Notes: a model not told the origin generated them from the sequence alone. DNA of 64,000 nt from Paenibacillus sp. ACRRX (GCF_022346885.1 NZ_JAKRNK010000002.1:744001-808000), one strand, 5' to 3'; shown: positions 44,156-54,271, counted from the first letter of the stretch. Translations and numbers: made by a program.

Positions 44156-45496
44156 TTATTGGAAGTCCCCCCTTTCTCCCCCATACCACGCAATGACTTC
44201 TTCCCAATTGAAATGATCATAATATTCATTTGGCATGTCCAATTGCTTTATGATCAGATACGGTTTATCGCCTGATGGTCCCGATGACCATGCATCTGCT
44301 TGCTTTCGGGTTGTCCGGATCCAAGTCAAACGATCACTACGGGACTTCATGTGCTGAGGAAAGAAATCTCCACTTCCCGATGGAGGGTTTGTTATTCGGA
44401 TTTGTTGGTTATCATCTAACCCAATTCTGTACAATGCGGGTAGTGGTCTTTCTCCCGGTGTGTTTGACCATGCCCGCTCTTTTGCTCGTGCAACTACGAT
44501 ATGATAGTCATCAAGCCATGTAAAGTCTCGGTCCGCATACCCGCTTGGTGTATAGGATTTGGATTGGATCACTGGAAGTTCATCCACTGTTAGCTGTTTA
44601 TTTTCAACAGAGAATCGCCCTTCACCTGCAATAGAAGCCAGCTTATTCGTTTGTGGTGCCCAATTAAACCAAGACGGATAACCTAACATTTTGTCTAGCG
44701 TGTAAAATCTCGATCCGTCACGAGACAACACACATAATAGATTGCCGTCCGCCGACAACGATGCGGTAGGCTTGGCGATAAAGGCGATCCACTTCCCATC
44801 TGAAGACCACTTAAATATACTTGTCCCTACCGCAAAAAAGTCGTCCGATTGACTTGGCAGCATATAAAGCTGTTTTACCTGCTTGGGGTCCATGTTGGCC
44901 GTGAGTGGAACCACATACAATTTGACATTGGTCCAGCCTGTAGGCTGCAATTGAGCTAGCGATGACACAAGAAAGCCACTTCCGTCAGGTGTCCATGAAT
45001 AATTTCCGACACCTGATACGACTGGCTGCTGGACCTGGAGCTGTCCTGCCGCTAGCCGTGCAATATCCACAACACTTAGCAGTCCATTTTCCCTAACAGC
45101 CAGTATATGCTCCTTGGGAGACCAACTGTATTGATCTGCGCTCTCCACTACAAGTGCACTTCGCTTGCGCTCCACGTCATATACCCACAAGTTCTGCTCT
45201 GCCACCCAATAAGCAATAAACTTGCCATCTGCGGACCATTTGGGCAAGCTCGCCCTCGTCTGATCAGTAGCTCGGTATTCCACACCACCCTTGCTAATCC
45301 ACAGCGATCCAGCGCGTATGTAGGCAGCTTGCGGGTAGTCGATCTGTTGATTCACTTCTTGTCCTGGATGGTTGACCGACCTCGCACTTACAGTTGCTGT
45401 GCCGCTGCACAGCCCGATTAACAGTAGGACTCCCAGTACTAAACATCGGGATGTTTGTCGGGACTTAAGCACATTTTGTGTACCAAATCGATTCAT
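44156..45496 (-). CDS. secreted beta-propeller protein with TolB-like (PD40) repeats
   Basis: Signal peptide (LVLGVLLLIGLCSGTATVSA), then repeated propeller blades with WSADGKFIAYW, YSWSPKEHILAV, YSWTPDGSGFLV, KWSSDGKWIAFI and FNWAPQTNKLAS. About 446 residues. Such propellers bind proteins or polymers. Start uncertain between ATG 45496 (GGAGG 11 bases away) and ATG 45514. No peptidase domain is attached. Role unknown; probably extracellular. Confidence 0.78.
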   Translation of the reverse strand: MNRFGTQNVLKSRQTSRCLVLGVLLLIGLCSGTATVSARSVNHPGQEVNQQIDYPQAAYIRAGSLWISKGGVEYRATDQTRASLPKWSADGKFIAYWVAEQNLWVYDVERKRSALVVESADQYSWSPKEHILAVRENGLLSVVDIARLAAGQLQVQQPVVSGVGNYSWTPDGSGFLVSSLAQLQPTGWTNVKLYVVPLTANMDPKQVKQLYMLPSQSDDFFAVGTSIFKWSSDGKWIAFIAKPTASLSADGNLLCVLSRDGSRFYTLDKMLGYPSWFNWAPQTNKLASIAGEGRFSVENKQLTVDELPVIQSKSYTPSGYADRDFTWLDDYHIVVARAKERAWSNTPGERPLPALYRIGLDDNQQIRITNPPSGSGDFFPQHMKSRSDRLTWIRTTRKQADAWSSGPSGDKPYLIIKQLDMPNEYYDHFNWEEVIAWYGGERGDFQ

Positions 45497-45762
45497 GCCT
45501 ACATCAGCCTCCATATCTCATCACAATACAGAGGTAGTGTTCGTTATTCTTAAAGGCTTATGCACGGTGACTGCATCATGAGCAGGACTCCAACATCATC
45601 AAAACGTATGGTCTGTCCTTGCAACTGCTCCATCTGCTAAGTGTAAGGCATGCACACTGTAAAATAGAAGTTATCCTTTATCGTTTTAATGCGGTTCGGA
45701 GTTTCATATTGATCCTTAACAGTCTGCAGGAGGTCCGCAGAAAGCTAGGGCGCCTATGCGGC

Positions 45763-46569
45763 CTATGCGGTTACGTTTCCCCCCTGTTCTTCCAGCCTGG
45801 AAGCTGCCCATAGCTGGAAGGCGGCAGCATGGTCTGCAAGCACGCCTATCATAAGGCTGGCATACATGTCAGCAATGACTCTGCCTGCTTCATGGAAGGG
45901 CTCCAGCCCATCAATAGTTAATACACCATGCACACCTAACGAAAGACAGAGCAGTGATTGATACGGACTTTTGGAATCTAGATTACGTTCCCAGTCCTCA
46001 TCCTTTTTAACGTCGGAACAATGAACTGCCGTCTGCTTTCGAAAGGAGCGGCCTGCTACGGAGCGATCGACATGCAGCTGCCGCTCACCAACATACTTTT
46101 TGGGGAAGCCCGCAGACGCAAAGCGAAGCGTTAAGGTCTGATCTGCGTACAACCATATTCCACAACGATGGTGACCTCCCGGCTTCATTTTCATGTCGAT
46201 TGCAAGCATGTCCAGCATCCGCTGTAGCAAAAAAGCCGACTCTGTCAGCGCCATGTAAGGGTCTAATAGCATTCGCAGGTCACTACATGTATCTGTGAAT
46301 GTCTTCAAGTTGCGCAGCGCGGAAAGAGATTGCTGAGCAGCGTGCTCACTGTCCATTTGAGATGTGCGAAGCGTATCCAACTTTTCCTGATACGTCTGCA
46401 TGCGCTCATCTCTTGTCATCACGTCTGATACCATATCACTCAATTTTTTATTAATATACAGCGTTTTAAAAAAATAAAATATGATGCCTGCAGATATAAC
46501 AACGGTAAACAAATGATAGCCCCAAGGCGGCAGCTTCTCCAACATTGCCTTTATGATCGCTTCCATCAT
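45763..46569 (-). CDS. membrane-anchored GAF-like sensor domain protein
   Basis: One membrane helix (about 14-34, YHLFTVVISAGIIFYFF), a short coiled coil with DERMQTYQEKLDTLR, then a GAF-like domain (CGIWLYADQTLTLRFASAGF, VAGRSFRKQTAVHCSDVKKD, SLLCLSLGVHGVLTID). No output domain (kinase, GGDEF, HTH) follows, so it would need a partner. ATG at 46569/46566 after GGAGG. 268 residues. Faces convergent sequence only; terminator not seen. Confidence 0.65.
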   Translation of the reverse strand: MMEAIIKAMLEKLPPWGYHLFTVVISAGIIFYFFKTLYINKKLSDMVSDVMTRDERMQTYQEKLDTLRTSQMDSEHAAQQSLSALRNLKTFTDTCSDLRMLLDPYMALTESAFLLQRMLDMLAIDMKMKPGGHHRCGIWLYADQTLTLRFASAGFPKKYVGERQLHVDRSVAGRSFRKQTAVHCSDVKKDEDWERNLDSKSPYQSLLCLSLGVHGVLTIDGLEPFHEAGRVIADMYASLMIGVLADHAAAFQLWAASRLEEQGGNVTA

Positions 46570-46700
46570 AACGCCTCCATCCGCATCATAATGCCTGTAT
46601 AATACAAGCATATGCGCAGGTATGGGCGAACATGCATTCTTAATGGGTAGGGTTGTTTTTATTTCCATTATTAATTCTGTTTATAACTATGTACCCGCGC

Positions 46701-46741
46701 AAAAAAGAGCTGCCTTTGGCCACGTACACCAAAGACAGCTC
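46701..46741 (-). terminator. Rho-independent terminator of the nupC-pdp-deoC operon
   Basis: GAGCTG and CAGCTC outer pairs with CTTTGG/CCAAAG inner pairs, then TTTTTT on the minus strand, 50 bases past the deoC stop. Confidence 0.9.
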
Positions 46742-46790
46742 CTGACGTTCTATTTATATCAAAGTCTTTTAAACATCTTATCCGTCCGAC

Positions 46791-47468
46791 TTAGTAAGCC
46801 GAATTAGACTGCTCACCCTTCACCAGCGCAATACCGGAACTCGTTCCAATCCGACTCGCGCCAGCTTGTACCATTGCTGCGAAATCTTCTGCGCTGCGGA
46901 CACCGCCCGAAGCTTTGACGCCTACGTCAGGCCCTACAGTCTTACGCATTAACGCGATATCGGCCGCTGTTGCGCCACCTGTCGAGAAACCAGTTGATGT
47001 CTTTACAAAGTCAGCGCCTGCGCGTACAGACAACTCACAAGCACGAACTTTCTCATCATCCGTCAACAAGCATGTTTCGATAATAACTTTAACAAGCGCT
47101 TTACCTTTTGCTGCTTCCACAACTACACGAATGTCACGCTCTACAAGCTCATCCAACTTGTCTTTTAACGCGCCTACATTAATAACGGTGTCTACCTCTG
47201 TGGCTCCGTTAGCAATCGCATCTTGTGTCTCAAATGCCTTCGCCTCAGGTGTAGAAGCCCCTAGCGGGAAACCAATTACTGTACACACCTTGACGTCAGG
47301 CGTATCTTTTAATACTTCATAAGCCGTCTTTACATTAGCAGGGTTCACACATACTGATGCAAAATGATGCTGCTTTGCTTCCTCCGCTAGGCGGATAATC
47401 GCATCGCGCGTTGCGTCTGGCTTTAATAAAGTATGATCGATTAAACGTGCAATTTGTTCAGTGTTCAT
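46791..47468 (-). CDS. deoC: deoxyribose-phosphate aldolase
   Basis: Splits deoxyribose-5-phosphate into acetaldehyde and glyceraldehyde-3-phosphate. [41 protein letters not shown], the Schiff-base Lys in [14 protein letters not shown] and VKASGGVRS are all present. 225 residues from the ATG at 47468, with GGAGG 8 bases upstream. Last gene of the operon, completing the route from deoxynucleoside to glycolysis. Confidence 0.96.
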   Translation of the reverse strand: MNTEQIARLIDHTLLKPDATRDAIIRLAEEAKQHHFASVCVNPANVKTAYEVLKDTPDVKVCTVIGFPLGASTPEAKAFETQDAIANGATEVDTVINVGALKDKLDELVERDIRVVVEAAKGKALVKVIIETCLLTDDEKVRACELSVRAGADFVKTSTGFSTGGATAADIALMRKTVGPDVGVKASGGVRSAEDFAAMVQAGASRIGTSSGIALVKGEQSNSAY

Positions 47469-47526
47469 GTAGGGTTCCTCCACTCAATTGGGTTATATTT
47501 TACTTGCCACTTCCTTATGCTGCAGC

Positions 47527-48834
47527 TTACTTGGAATGAATTTCTGCGTGAACCAGCGTTGGACGCTCCACTTTATTGCTTGTGATGGTATAAGCCTCAT
47601 AGATACGCTCAATCACATCTTCTACTGCCTCGCGGTTGCTGTGGATCGTTACAATCGTATCCCCCTGCTTCACTTCATCACCAATCTTCTTCTCCAGCAT
47701 AAGTCCGACAGCAAGGTCGATCTCAGACTCTTTTGTCGCACGGCCAGCACCTAGAATCATAGCGGCCGTCCCAATGCTATCTGCAACGATCTCGGATACA
47801 TAACCGTCCTGCTTCGCTTTAACAGCGATCTGATAGTTTGCTGCTGGAAGCTTGGAAGGCTCATCCACGATGGATGCATCGCCGCCTTGTGCCTCTATAA
47901 ACGCCTTAAACGTTGCCAGCGCTTTGCCGCTCTCAATCGCATCCTCCAACTGACGGCGCGCTTCTTCAACACTCTTGGCATGTTCAGCCAAATACACCAT
48001 ATGGCTGCCAAGCGTTAAGCACAGTTCGTGCAGATCGTCAGGACCTTCGCCACGCAGCGTGTCGATTGCTTCCTTCACTTCAAGCGCATTACCAATCGCA
48101 TATCCGAGCGGCTGATTCATATCGGAAATGACCGCCATCGTGTTGCGGCCAACATTACTGCCGATTTCAACCATCGCTTCGGCAAGCGCTTTGGCCCCCT
48201 CCAAGTCTTTCATAAACGCACCTGCGCCAACCTTAACATCAAGCACAATCGCATCAGATCCGGAGGCGATCTTCTTGCTCATAATCGAGCTTGCCATCAA
48301 CGGTATCGAGTTTACCGTTCCTGTTACGTCGCGCAATCCGTAGATTTTCTTATCTGCAGGAGTCAAGTTGCCTGTGGGTCCTGTAACCGCAACTTTAACT
48401 TCATTCACCTGCTTGATAAATTGTTCATTGTCAATTTCCGCATGGAAGCCAGGAATTGCTTCGAACTTGTCAACCGTGCCTCCGGTATGGCCAAGACCAC
48501 GCCCAGACAGCTTTGCCACTGGTACTCCTACTGCTGCGACTAGGGGAGCCAGCACAATTGTTGTTGTATCGCCCACACCACCTGTGCTGTGCTTGTCTAC
48601 TTTTATTCCTTTAATAGCGGACAGGTCAATCGTATCGCCTGAATCCACCATTGCCATTGTCATGTCTGCTGTTTCCTGAGGTGTCATGCCCTTAAAAAAT
48701 ACGGACATTAAGAAGGAAGACATCTGATAATCCGGAATCGTACCTTTTGTGTAACCTTCAATAATAAAGTCGATTTCTTGCTTCGTCAGTTGTCCGCCAT
48801 CCCGCTTTTTCGTAATCAAGTCAACCATTCTCAT
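47527..48834 (-). CDS. pdp: pyrimidine-nucleoside phosphorylase
   Basis: Phosphorolysis of thymidine, deoxyuridine and uridine. Starts [17 protein letters not shown]; signature [38 protein letters not shown] is the phosphate site; the C-terminal alpha/beta domain ends near the clamp region. 435 residues. ATG 48834 matches the family start; ATG 48837 is equally near GAGAGG. Between nupC and deoC. Confidence 0.96.
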   Translation of the reverse strand: MRMVDLITKKRDGGQLTKQEIDFIIEGYTKGTIPDYQMSSFLMSVFFKGMTPQETADMTMAMVDSGDTIDLSAIKGIKVDKHSTGGVGDTTTIVLAPLVAAVGVPVAKLSGRGLGHTGGTVDKFEAIPGFHAEIDNEQFIKQVNEVKVAVTGPTGNLTPADKKIYGLRDVTGTVNSIPLMASSIMSKKIASGSDAIVLDVKVGAGAFMKDLEGAKALAEAMVEIGSNVGRNTMAVISDMNQPLGYAIGNALEVKEAIDTLRGEGPDDLHELCLTLGSHMVYLAEHAKSVEEARRQLEDAIESGKALATFKAFIEAQGGDASIVDEPSKLPAANYQIAVKAKQDGYVSEIVADSIGTAAMILGAGRATKESEIDLAVGLMLEKKIGDEVKQGDTIVTIHSNREAVEDVIERIYEAYTITSNKVERPTLVHAEIHSK

Positions 48835-48895
48835 CATAAGCCATCCTCTCCAACGATGCGTTTATAGTGATCCGGCTTAGCCGGTAAAACCGCAA

Positions 48896-50080
48896 TTACA
48901 AGAATAATCCAATTAATGTTGACGATAAAATGGAAGCCAGCGTAGATCCAAACAGCAGCTTTAAGCCAAACTGCGCCACTTCGTCACCACGTTTGTCATT
49001 TAGTGCTTTGACAGCACCGGTAATGATTCCAATGGAACTGAAGTTAGCAAAGCTTACCAAGAACACAGATACGATACCAACCGCGCGGTCGGACATACCA
49101 CTCGCAATCTCTTTAAAGTTAAGCATCGCCACAAATTCATTGGTTACGAGCTTTGTAGCCATAATGCCACCCGCAGATACGGCTTCGGACCAAGGAACTC
49201 CCATTAAGAAAGCGACAGGAGCGAATATATAGCCAAGTACGTTTTGGAACGATATTTGGAAGATAGCTTCAAATACCCAGTTGATCATATTCATTAATGC
49301 GATAAAACCAATCAACATCGCGCCAACGATAATGGCAACTTTAAAGCCATCCATTATACTCTCACTAATCATTTGGAAGAACGATTCCTTCTTGCCTTCC
49401 TCTTGTACAACAGCAACATCTTCCTCTGGCGTCACTTTATAAGGATTGATCAGACTCGCTATAATAAGTGCCGAGAAGATATTTAAGATGATCGCAACTA
49501 CGACATATTTAGGTTCCAGCATCGTCATGTACGCTCCAACGATCGCCACGCTTACTGCGCTCATTGCTGACGTACACAAAGTGTAGAGTCGCTGTTTGGA
49601 CACTTGTCCCAATTGTTTTTTTGTCGTTAGGAACACTTCCGATTGTCCAAGCACGGCTGCGGACACCGCAACGTAGTTCTCCAGCTTGCCCATGCCGTTC
49701 AGCTTGCTTAAAGCTAATCCGACATACTTGATAATAAAGGGCAGGACTTTAATGAAGTTTAATATTCCGATCAGTACCGAAATAAAGACAATTGGCAGCA
49801 ATACGTTTAAGAAGAATGTAGAAGCCCCTTCATTCTGCAGACCACCAAATACAAACTCCACGCCGCCTATACCAAACTGCATCAGCTTATCAAAGAGCCC
49901 TGATACAAATTTAATCAACACAATCCCGATTTCCGTATTTAATACGATAAATCCGAGCACCAATTGCGTAACGATCATCGCAAATATCGGTTTGTAACGA
50001 ATACCTTTGCGGTTATTGCTGACCGCATACGCCAGTCCAAAGACAAGCAGCAGTCCTAACAGGGCATACACAAATTTCAT
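48896..50080 (-). CDS. nupC: NupC-type nucleoside:cation symporter
   Basis: 394-residue concentrative nucleoside transporter. GILNFIKVLPFIIKYVG, KLENYVAVSAAVLGQSEVFL (substrate motif GQSE), TSAMSAVSVAIVGAYM and LVTNEFVAMLNF, SFANFSSIGII match the family. ATG at 50080 with GGAGG 7 bases upstream. First gene of nupC-pdp-deoC; candidate DeoR sites lie upstream. Confidence 0.95.
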   Translation of the reverse strand: MKFVYALLGLLLVFGLAYAVSNNRKGIRYKPIFAMIVTQLVLGFIVLNTEIGIVLIKFVSGLFDKLMQFGIGGVEFVFGGLQNEGASTFFLNVLLPIVFISVLIGILNFIKVLPFIIKYVGLALSKLNGMGKLENYVAVSAAVLGQSEVFLTTKKQLGQVSKQRLYTLCTSAMSAVSVAIVGAYMTMLEPKYVVVAIILNIFSALIIASLINPYKVTPEEDVAVVQEEGKKESFFQMISESIMDGFKVAIIVGAMLIGFIALMNMINWVFEAIFQISFQNVLGYIFAPVAFLMGVPWSEAVSAGGIMATKLVTNEFVAMLNFKEIASGMSDRAVGIVSVFLVSFANFSSIGIITGAVKALNDKRGDEVAQFGLKLLFGSTLASILSSTLIGLFL

Positions 50081-50231
50081 TCTATAGCCTCCAGCTCTTT
50101 AATGTGTTGCTTTATAATAGCGCTTACTTTCTAACGAATAACACGCTAATCAGTACCCTGATTCGCACGTCCGCAATCATGTACGCCTTACGAATGTAAT
50201 ATACTAAGCATTTGAACTTTTGTAAATACTA

Positions 50232-50246
50232 TTTTGAACAAATGTT
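50232..50246. promoter_or_regulatory. candidate DeoR binding element, proximal
   Basis: TTTTGAACAAATGTT shares the pattern TTGAACA-WW-TGT with a second copy at 50377-50390. It is about 150 bases upstream of nupC. The TTGAA core matches the half-site known for B. subtilis DeoR. Confidence 0.45.
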
Positions 50247-50376
50247 ATATTCATTCGACTTCATGTTCTTAAATTATTCAATATTGCTTTATTTCCAGCA
50301 TTTCCACAACGTATTCATTCCCAATTCAACTATTTTGTATCATCTTCTCTTTAATCTTTACCTCCTCACATACCAT

Positions 50377-50390
50377 ATTGAACATTTGTA
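50377..50390. promoter_or_regulatory. candidate DeoR binding element, distal
   Basis: ATTGAACATTTGTA is the second copy of the TTGAACA-WW-TGT pattern, 144 bases from the first. This spacing would allow looping. Confidence 0.4.
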
Positions 50391-50440
50391 AAATCATAAC
50401 ATCTCAAATTGTTAATTTCTATTTATGTACACACAAGCAC

Positions 50441-50472
50441 AAAAAGAGATACTGCCTTATGACAGTATCTCT
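50441..50472 (-). terminator. Rho-independent terminator after deoR
   Basis: AGAGATACTG pairs with CAGTATCTCT and TTTTT follows on the minus strand. 33 bases past the deoR stop. Confidence 0.9.
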
Positions 50473-50505
50473 AGTATGATCTATTTTTATGAAAGAGCTG
50501 TACAG

Positions 50506-51459
50506 CTAATTCAGATTATCCCGATTCAACAGAAGTCTTGCCGTAAATTGATCTGTAATCAGCACATTGGCATACTTCGCCTGCAAGGCTCCACGAATAC
50601 CGTCAACCTTTTGTGCTCCGCCCGCAATTAATACCGACTTTTCCTTCTGCCTTAACTCCTCCAATTCAATTCCAATCGTCCTTGCGTTTAACTGCTCGTT
50701 GCAAATTCGTCCCTCTCTGTCGATAAACCGCGATCCAATATCACCAACAGCATGTTGGGACAACAATTGAATATCTTCTTCCGTAAAATAACCAAGGTGG
50801 AACAATAACGAATCGTTTGCATCCGGAACACCTACTGTAAATAACGCAATATTCGCCTGTCTGCCCAAATCCAGCAGCCTCCGGATATGGCGATCCGCTT
50901 CGATTGCTTGCTTCACTACTACATGGTCCACAATGGCTGGCAGCGGTAGATGATAAGGCATCGCGTTATAGGCTTGTCCGAACAAATGTAAAATCTCAGA
51001 TGCATATGTTTTCTGTTCGGAATGGCTAACGCCCCCCTTGAGCTGTACAATCTGTACATCCTTTAATGCTTTGTGCTCCAGATGTGCAGCAACTTGATAC
51101 AAGGTCGTTCCCCATGTCGTGCCAATGATATCTCCATCCTTCACGATGCTGTTCACGTATTCCGCTGCAAGCATACCAATGTACTGCTTAATGATCGGCT
51201 CATCAAATGCCGGAATCGAAGCGACCAACGCTTGCTCCAACCCAAACGCCTGCTCCAGTTCCTCCTGAAGCTGCTTCCTGTCTTCCCTTGGGTCCATAAT
51301 ACGAATTTCTACGAATCCTTCTTCTTTGGCCTGCTGCAGCAGGCGCGATACCGTTGGACGCGACACGCCGAGTCGACTTGCAATATCTTGTTGGCTGTAG
51401 TCGTGCAAATAATACAGCTTCGCTGCTTCGATGCTTTTTCTAATTTTCTCGTATTCCAT
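50506..51459 (-). CDS. deoR: DeoR (SorC-type) repressor of deoxynucleoside catabolism
   Basis: N-terminal HTH (YSQQDIASRLGVSRPTVSRLL) and a sugar-phosphate isomerase-like effector domain (GDIIGTTWGTTLYQVAAHL, KSVLIAGGAQKVDGIRGAL). In B. subtilis this SorC-family DeoR represses dra-nupC-pdp until deoxyribose-5-phosphate binds. 317 residues from the ATG at 51459 after GGGGGAG; ATG at 51486 is an alternative. Adjacent to and upstream of nupC-pdp-deoC on the same strand, with its own terminator. Confidence 0.92.
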   Translation of the reverse strand: MEYEKIRKSIEAAKLYYLHDYSQQDIASRLGVSRPTVSRLLQQAKEEGFVEIRIMDPREDRKQLQEELEQAFGLEQALVASIPAFDEPIIKQYIGMLAAEYVNSIVKDGDIIGTTWGTTLYQVAAHLEHKALKDVQIVQLKGGVSHSEQKTYASEILHLFGQAYNAMPYHLPLPAIVDHVVVKQAIEADRHIRRLLDLGRQANIALFTVGVPDANDSLLFHLGYFTEEDIQLLSQHAVGDIGSRFIDREGRICNEQLNARTIGIELEELRQKEKSVLIAGGAQKVDGIRGALQAKYANVLITDQFTARLLLNRDNLN

Positions 51460-51536
51460 AGCTCCCCCGTTAATCACGTCCGACATACATCCTGAGTTAC
51501 CCCCATTGTGGCACAATCAGCTGTACAGCGCAAGGC

Positions 51537-51585
51537 AAAAAGAACCGTTCGATCCTCCCCTTCACAGGCAGCAATCGAACGGTTC
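51537..51585 (-). terminator. Rho-independent terminator after yitT
   Basis: Perfect 12-bp stem GAACCGTTCGAT/ATCGAACGGTTC, then TTTTT on the minus strand. 16 bases past the stop. Confidence 0.9.
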
Positions 51586-51600
51586 CTTATTAAATGTCTA

Positions 51601-52260
51601 TTATCCATGCTGATGCCGAACTGCCGGCACTGCAGGTACTTTGGAAGCTACCTTTACCGGACGACGTGCCGTACCTGCTTGAACGGTCCACGTGATCACT
51701 TTGCCCGCTACGCTTACCGCCAAAATCGTATACAACGTATCCATAAGCGGTAGGAAAAACATCGACACAAGCAATACCGCGACATCAATCAATATAAATA
51801 CTGTACCTACGCTCAGCTTCGTAATACGACTTATAAACAGTGCTGCAATATCATCGCCGCCTGTCGCGCCGCCGAAGCGAAGCACAATTCCTGCGCCTAA
51901 TCCAGTCAGTATCCCGGACACAATAGCCGCAAGCAGTAAATTCGAACCAAAATCAAACACAAACGGCGAAAACCGTTCACACAGCTCATAAGTAAGCGAG
52001 AATACGCCTGTAGCAATCGCTGTGTTCATAATAAAGGTTCGGCCTTTGAAGAACCAAGCCGCAATAAATACCGGAATGTCGAGCAGCAATACGGTGAGAG
52101 CAGGCGACCAGTCAAATGTATATTTGCCGATAAGCGCCAAGCCTACGAACCCGCCTTCTGCTAAATGGTTCTGAAAATTAATGTGATAATAACTAAAAGC
52201 AAGTAAAATTGATCCTAACAACATCCAACCTATGTTACGTAATTGTTCGTTTTTCCTCAT
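51601..52260 (-). CDS. YitT family membrane protein
   Basis: 219 residues with about five to six membrane helices. It has the YitT N-terminal block (AEGGFVGLALIGKYTFDWSP) and GGATGGDDIAALFISRI. The C-terminal cytosolic DUF2179 domain of longer YitT proteins is missing; a short basic tail ends it. Function unknown. ATG at 52260 with GAGGG upstream. It has a leader of about 255 bases (see 52297-52553). Confidence 0.85.
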   Translation of the reverse strand: MRKNEQLRNIGWMLLGSILLAFSYYHINFQNHLAEGGFVGLALIGKYTFDWSPALTVLLLDIPVFIAAWFFKGRTFIMNTAIATGVFSLTYELCERFSPFVFDFGSNLLLAAIVSGILTGLGAGIVLRFGGATGGDDIAALFISRITKLSVGTVFILIDVAVLLVSMFFLPLMDTLYTILAVSVAGKVITWTVQAGTARRPVKVASKVPAVPAVRHQHG

Positions 52261-52296
52261 CTTTGTTCCCTCTCGTCTGTCGCATAGTTTGCCTAT

Positions 52297-52370
52297 GACT
52301 GACTGCGGGAATACAAATAGAGGACTTCATCCTTCGATTCATCTTCGTCACGCTTCCTTCGCAGTCAGTC
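52297..52370 (-). promoter_or_regulatory. 11-bp inverted repeat in the yitT leader
   Basis: GACTGACTGCG (52297-52307) and CGCAGTCAGTC (52360-52370) pair perfectly around a 52-base loop, 37 bases before the yitT start. Possible structured 5' leader; no known riboswitch motif recognised. Confidence 0.55.
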
Positions 52371-52524
52371 TCATTCGTCAAGTGACTTCACGATCTGCGA
52401 GAGAAGCTAGATGTAGGAAAGATCATAACGTTTCCAGATTGTCCTTTGGGGCATCATCCTTCGGGGACGCATTGGTATCCTGATCCTTTCTGTAATTGTT
52501 TTTGGGTTAACCTTAGCTAAAGAT

Positions 52525-52553
52525 ATTATACCACAATCTATATGCCCTCCAAA
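52525..52553 (-). promoter_or_regulatory. promoter of the yitT leader
   Basis: On the minus strand -35 TTTGGA and an extended -10 TGGTATAAT are separated by 17 bases. Transcription would start near 52517. Confidence 0.6.
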
Positions 52554-52778
52554 CCGCATCCATTCTTCAAATATCGCTGCCGTCTGGATTTAACCGCATT
52601 TAACGGGAACGAGCCTGAACCAGTCCCATCTATGGTCTGCTTCCTGCTGTATTTGCTCTGCTATGCTCGTGAATTTGACGCATTTACACTTTTCCAACAT
52701 TTCCTACTTAAGTTGCCCCCCCGTATCCATACTATGGTAAATAACCATAATAGATGATACAGATGTTCAAGAAGCGAT

Positions 52779-52820
52779 CACATTTGATGTGCGTTCGATC
52801 ACACTGTGATGTTTATCACA
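52779..52820 (+). promoter_or_regulatory. Crp/Fnr-type sites upstream of hmp
   Basis: TGTGA-TGTTTA-TCACA (52805-52820) is the exact TGTGA-N6-TCACA dyad used by Crp/Fnr proteins. CACATTTGATGTG (52779-52791) is a second palindrome. A TATAA-like -10 lies at 52853-52859. The hmp start is 234 bases downstream. Confidence 0.65.
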
Positions 52821-53053
52821 TCCGTAAAATGACAACTGTAAGCTGCTTGCTGTTATAAACATTTCGCTTTGCTGTCCGCCCTACATGATAGGTTATGCGT
52901 CTACCGAAGAGCTTGTCCGGGCAGCAGGAACAACTCAGACATTTTAATGTGACTCAAGCTCATTCAGCCATGTTGACCATTTGGTGCTATAGAGCACTTC
53001 ACAATCCAGCAGTATCATTTTAACTTTGACCTATAATTAAGGAGGATGTCCTC

Positions 53054-54271
53054 ATGTTAAGTCCACGTACAATTGAATTAGTTAAAGCTACCGTTCCGGT
53101 ATTGGCGGAACATGGTCCTGCAATTACAACACGATTTTACGAATTGATGTTTACCAATCATCCTGAGCTTCTGAATGTGTTTAACCATGCGAATCAACGT
53201 CAGGGCCGTCAGCCGATGGCGCTCGCGAACGCCGTATACGCAGCTGCAGCCAATATCGATCAGTTGGAGACGATTATCCCTGTCGTTAAGCAGATCGCCC
53301 AAAAGCATCGCGCGCTGAGCATTAAGCCTGAGCATTATCCAATTGTCGGCAAGCATTTGCTGCTCGCTATCAAAGATGTACTTGGCGAAGCTGCTACGGA
53401 CGATATTATAAACGCTTGGGCGGAGGCGTACGGTGTAATCGCAGACGTCTTTATTCAAGTCGAGAAGGACATGTACAAGGAAGCAGAGACACAAAGCGGC
53501 GGTTGGAAAGACGTGCGTCGCTTTGTGGTCGCACGCAAAGTAGAAGAGAGCGATGTTATCACGTCCTTTTATTTGAAGCCGGAGGACGGCCAAGCGATCG
53601 CTTCTTTTGAGCCTGGTCAATACTTGACTGTTCGTGTGCAGCCCGAGGGCCATAAAAATACGCATTATCGCCACTACAGTCTGTCGAATGCACCGAGTTC
53701 GGACACTTATCGCATCAGTGTAAAGCGGGAGGACGGCAACGCTAGTTCCCCTGCTGGCGTAGTATCCAGCTACCTTCACCTTGCTGTGCATGAAGGTGAT
53801 ATCATTGAAGCGACTGCGCCCGCTGGTGACTTTACGCTGAAGCGCGGTACTTCCGCGCCGGTTCTACTGCTCAGCGGCGGCGTAGGCTTAACGCCGATGA
53901 CAAGTATGCTGCATACACTCGCGTCTGAGGAGCCGGAACGCGAAGTGTATTACATCCATGCGGCGCAGAACCGCGCAATGCACGCGTTGAGCAGCGAGAT
54001 CGCTGCGCTCGTTGAGGAACATGAGCGTGTCCATTCGTTTGTTTGCTACGAGCAGGCCAGCGACAGTGACACATGCGACCATGTTGGCTATATAGATGCG
54101 GCTTGGCTGGCTTCCGTTGTACCTGCTGCAATCTTGGCAGAAGCTGATGTATACTTTTGCGGACCTGTCCCTTTTATGAAGGCAATCTATCAGGCGCTGG
54201 AAACACTGCAAGTGGACCGCTCCCGCGTACATTATGAATTTTTTGGTCCTGCCGGCTCCTTGGAGCAGTAA
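53054..54271 (+). CDS. hmp: flavohemoglobin, nitric oxide dioxygenase
   Basis: Converts NO to nitrate with O2 and NAD(P)H. Globin domain at 1-138 (LSPRTIELVKATVPVLAEHG; proximal His in QKHRALSIKPEHYPIVG). FAD domain: YRHYSLSNAPSSDTYRIS. NAD domain: LLSGGVGLTPMTSML and a C-terminal YFCGPVPFMKAI. 405 residues, standard. ATG at 53054 with GGAGG 8 bases upstream. Probable control by a Crp/Fnr-type protein through the upstream dyad. Cytoplasmic NO defence. Confidence 0.97.
   Translation: MLSPRTIELVKATVPVLAEHGPAITTRFYELMFTNHPELLNVFNHANQRQGRQPMALANAVYAAAANIDQLETIIPVVKQIAQKHRALSIKPEHYPIVGKHLLLAIKDVLGEAATDDIINAWAEAYGVIADVFIQVEKDMYKEAETQSGGWKDVRRFVVARKVEESDVITSFYLKPEDGQAIASFEPGQYLTVRVQPEGHKNTHYRHYSLSNAPSSDTYRISVKREDGNASSPAGVVSSYLHLAVHEGDIIEATAPAGDFTLKRGTSAPVLLLSGGVGLTPMTSMLHTLASEEPEREVYYIHAAQNRAMHALSSEIAALVEEHERVHSFVCYEQASDSDTCDHVGYIDAAWLASVVPAAILAEADVYFCGPVPFMKAIYQALETLQVDRSRVHYEFFGPAGSLEQ
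54176..54198 (+). repeat. 23-bp direct repeat, copy 1, inside hmp
   Basis: From ATGAAGGCAATC through CAGGCGCT, encoding MKAIYQAL near the hmp C-terminus. It is repeated exactly at 54323-54345. Confidence 0.85.

Noticed and set aside
52395-52510. Minus-strand reading giving an Asp/Lys-rich tail (KDQDTNASPKDDAPKDN)
   Set aside because: No start codon in frame and a stop just upstream; it lies in the predicted yitT leader.
53078-53791. 237-codon minus-strand frame inside hmp
   Set aside because: Antisense shadow of a textbook flavohemoglobin; no start signal.
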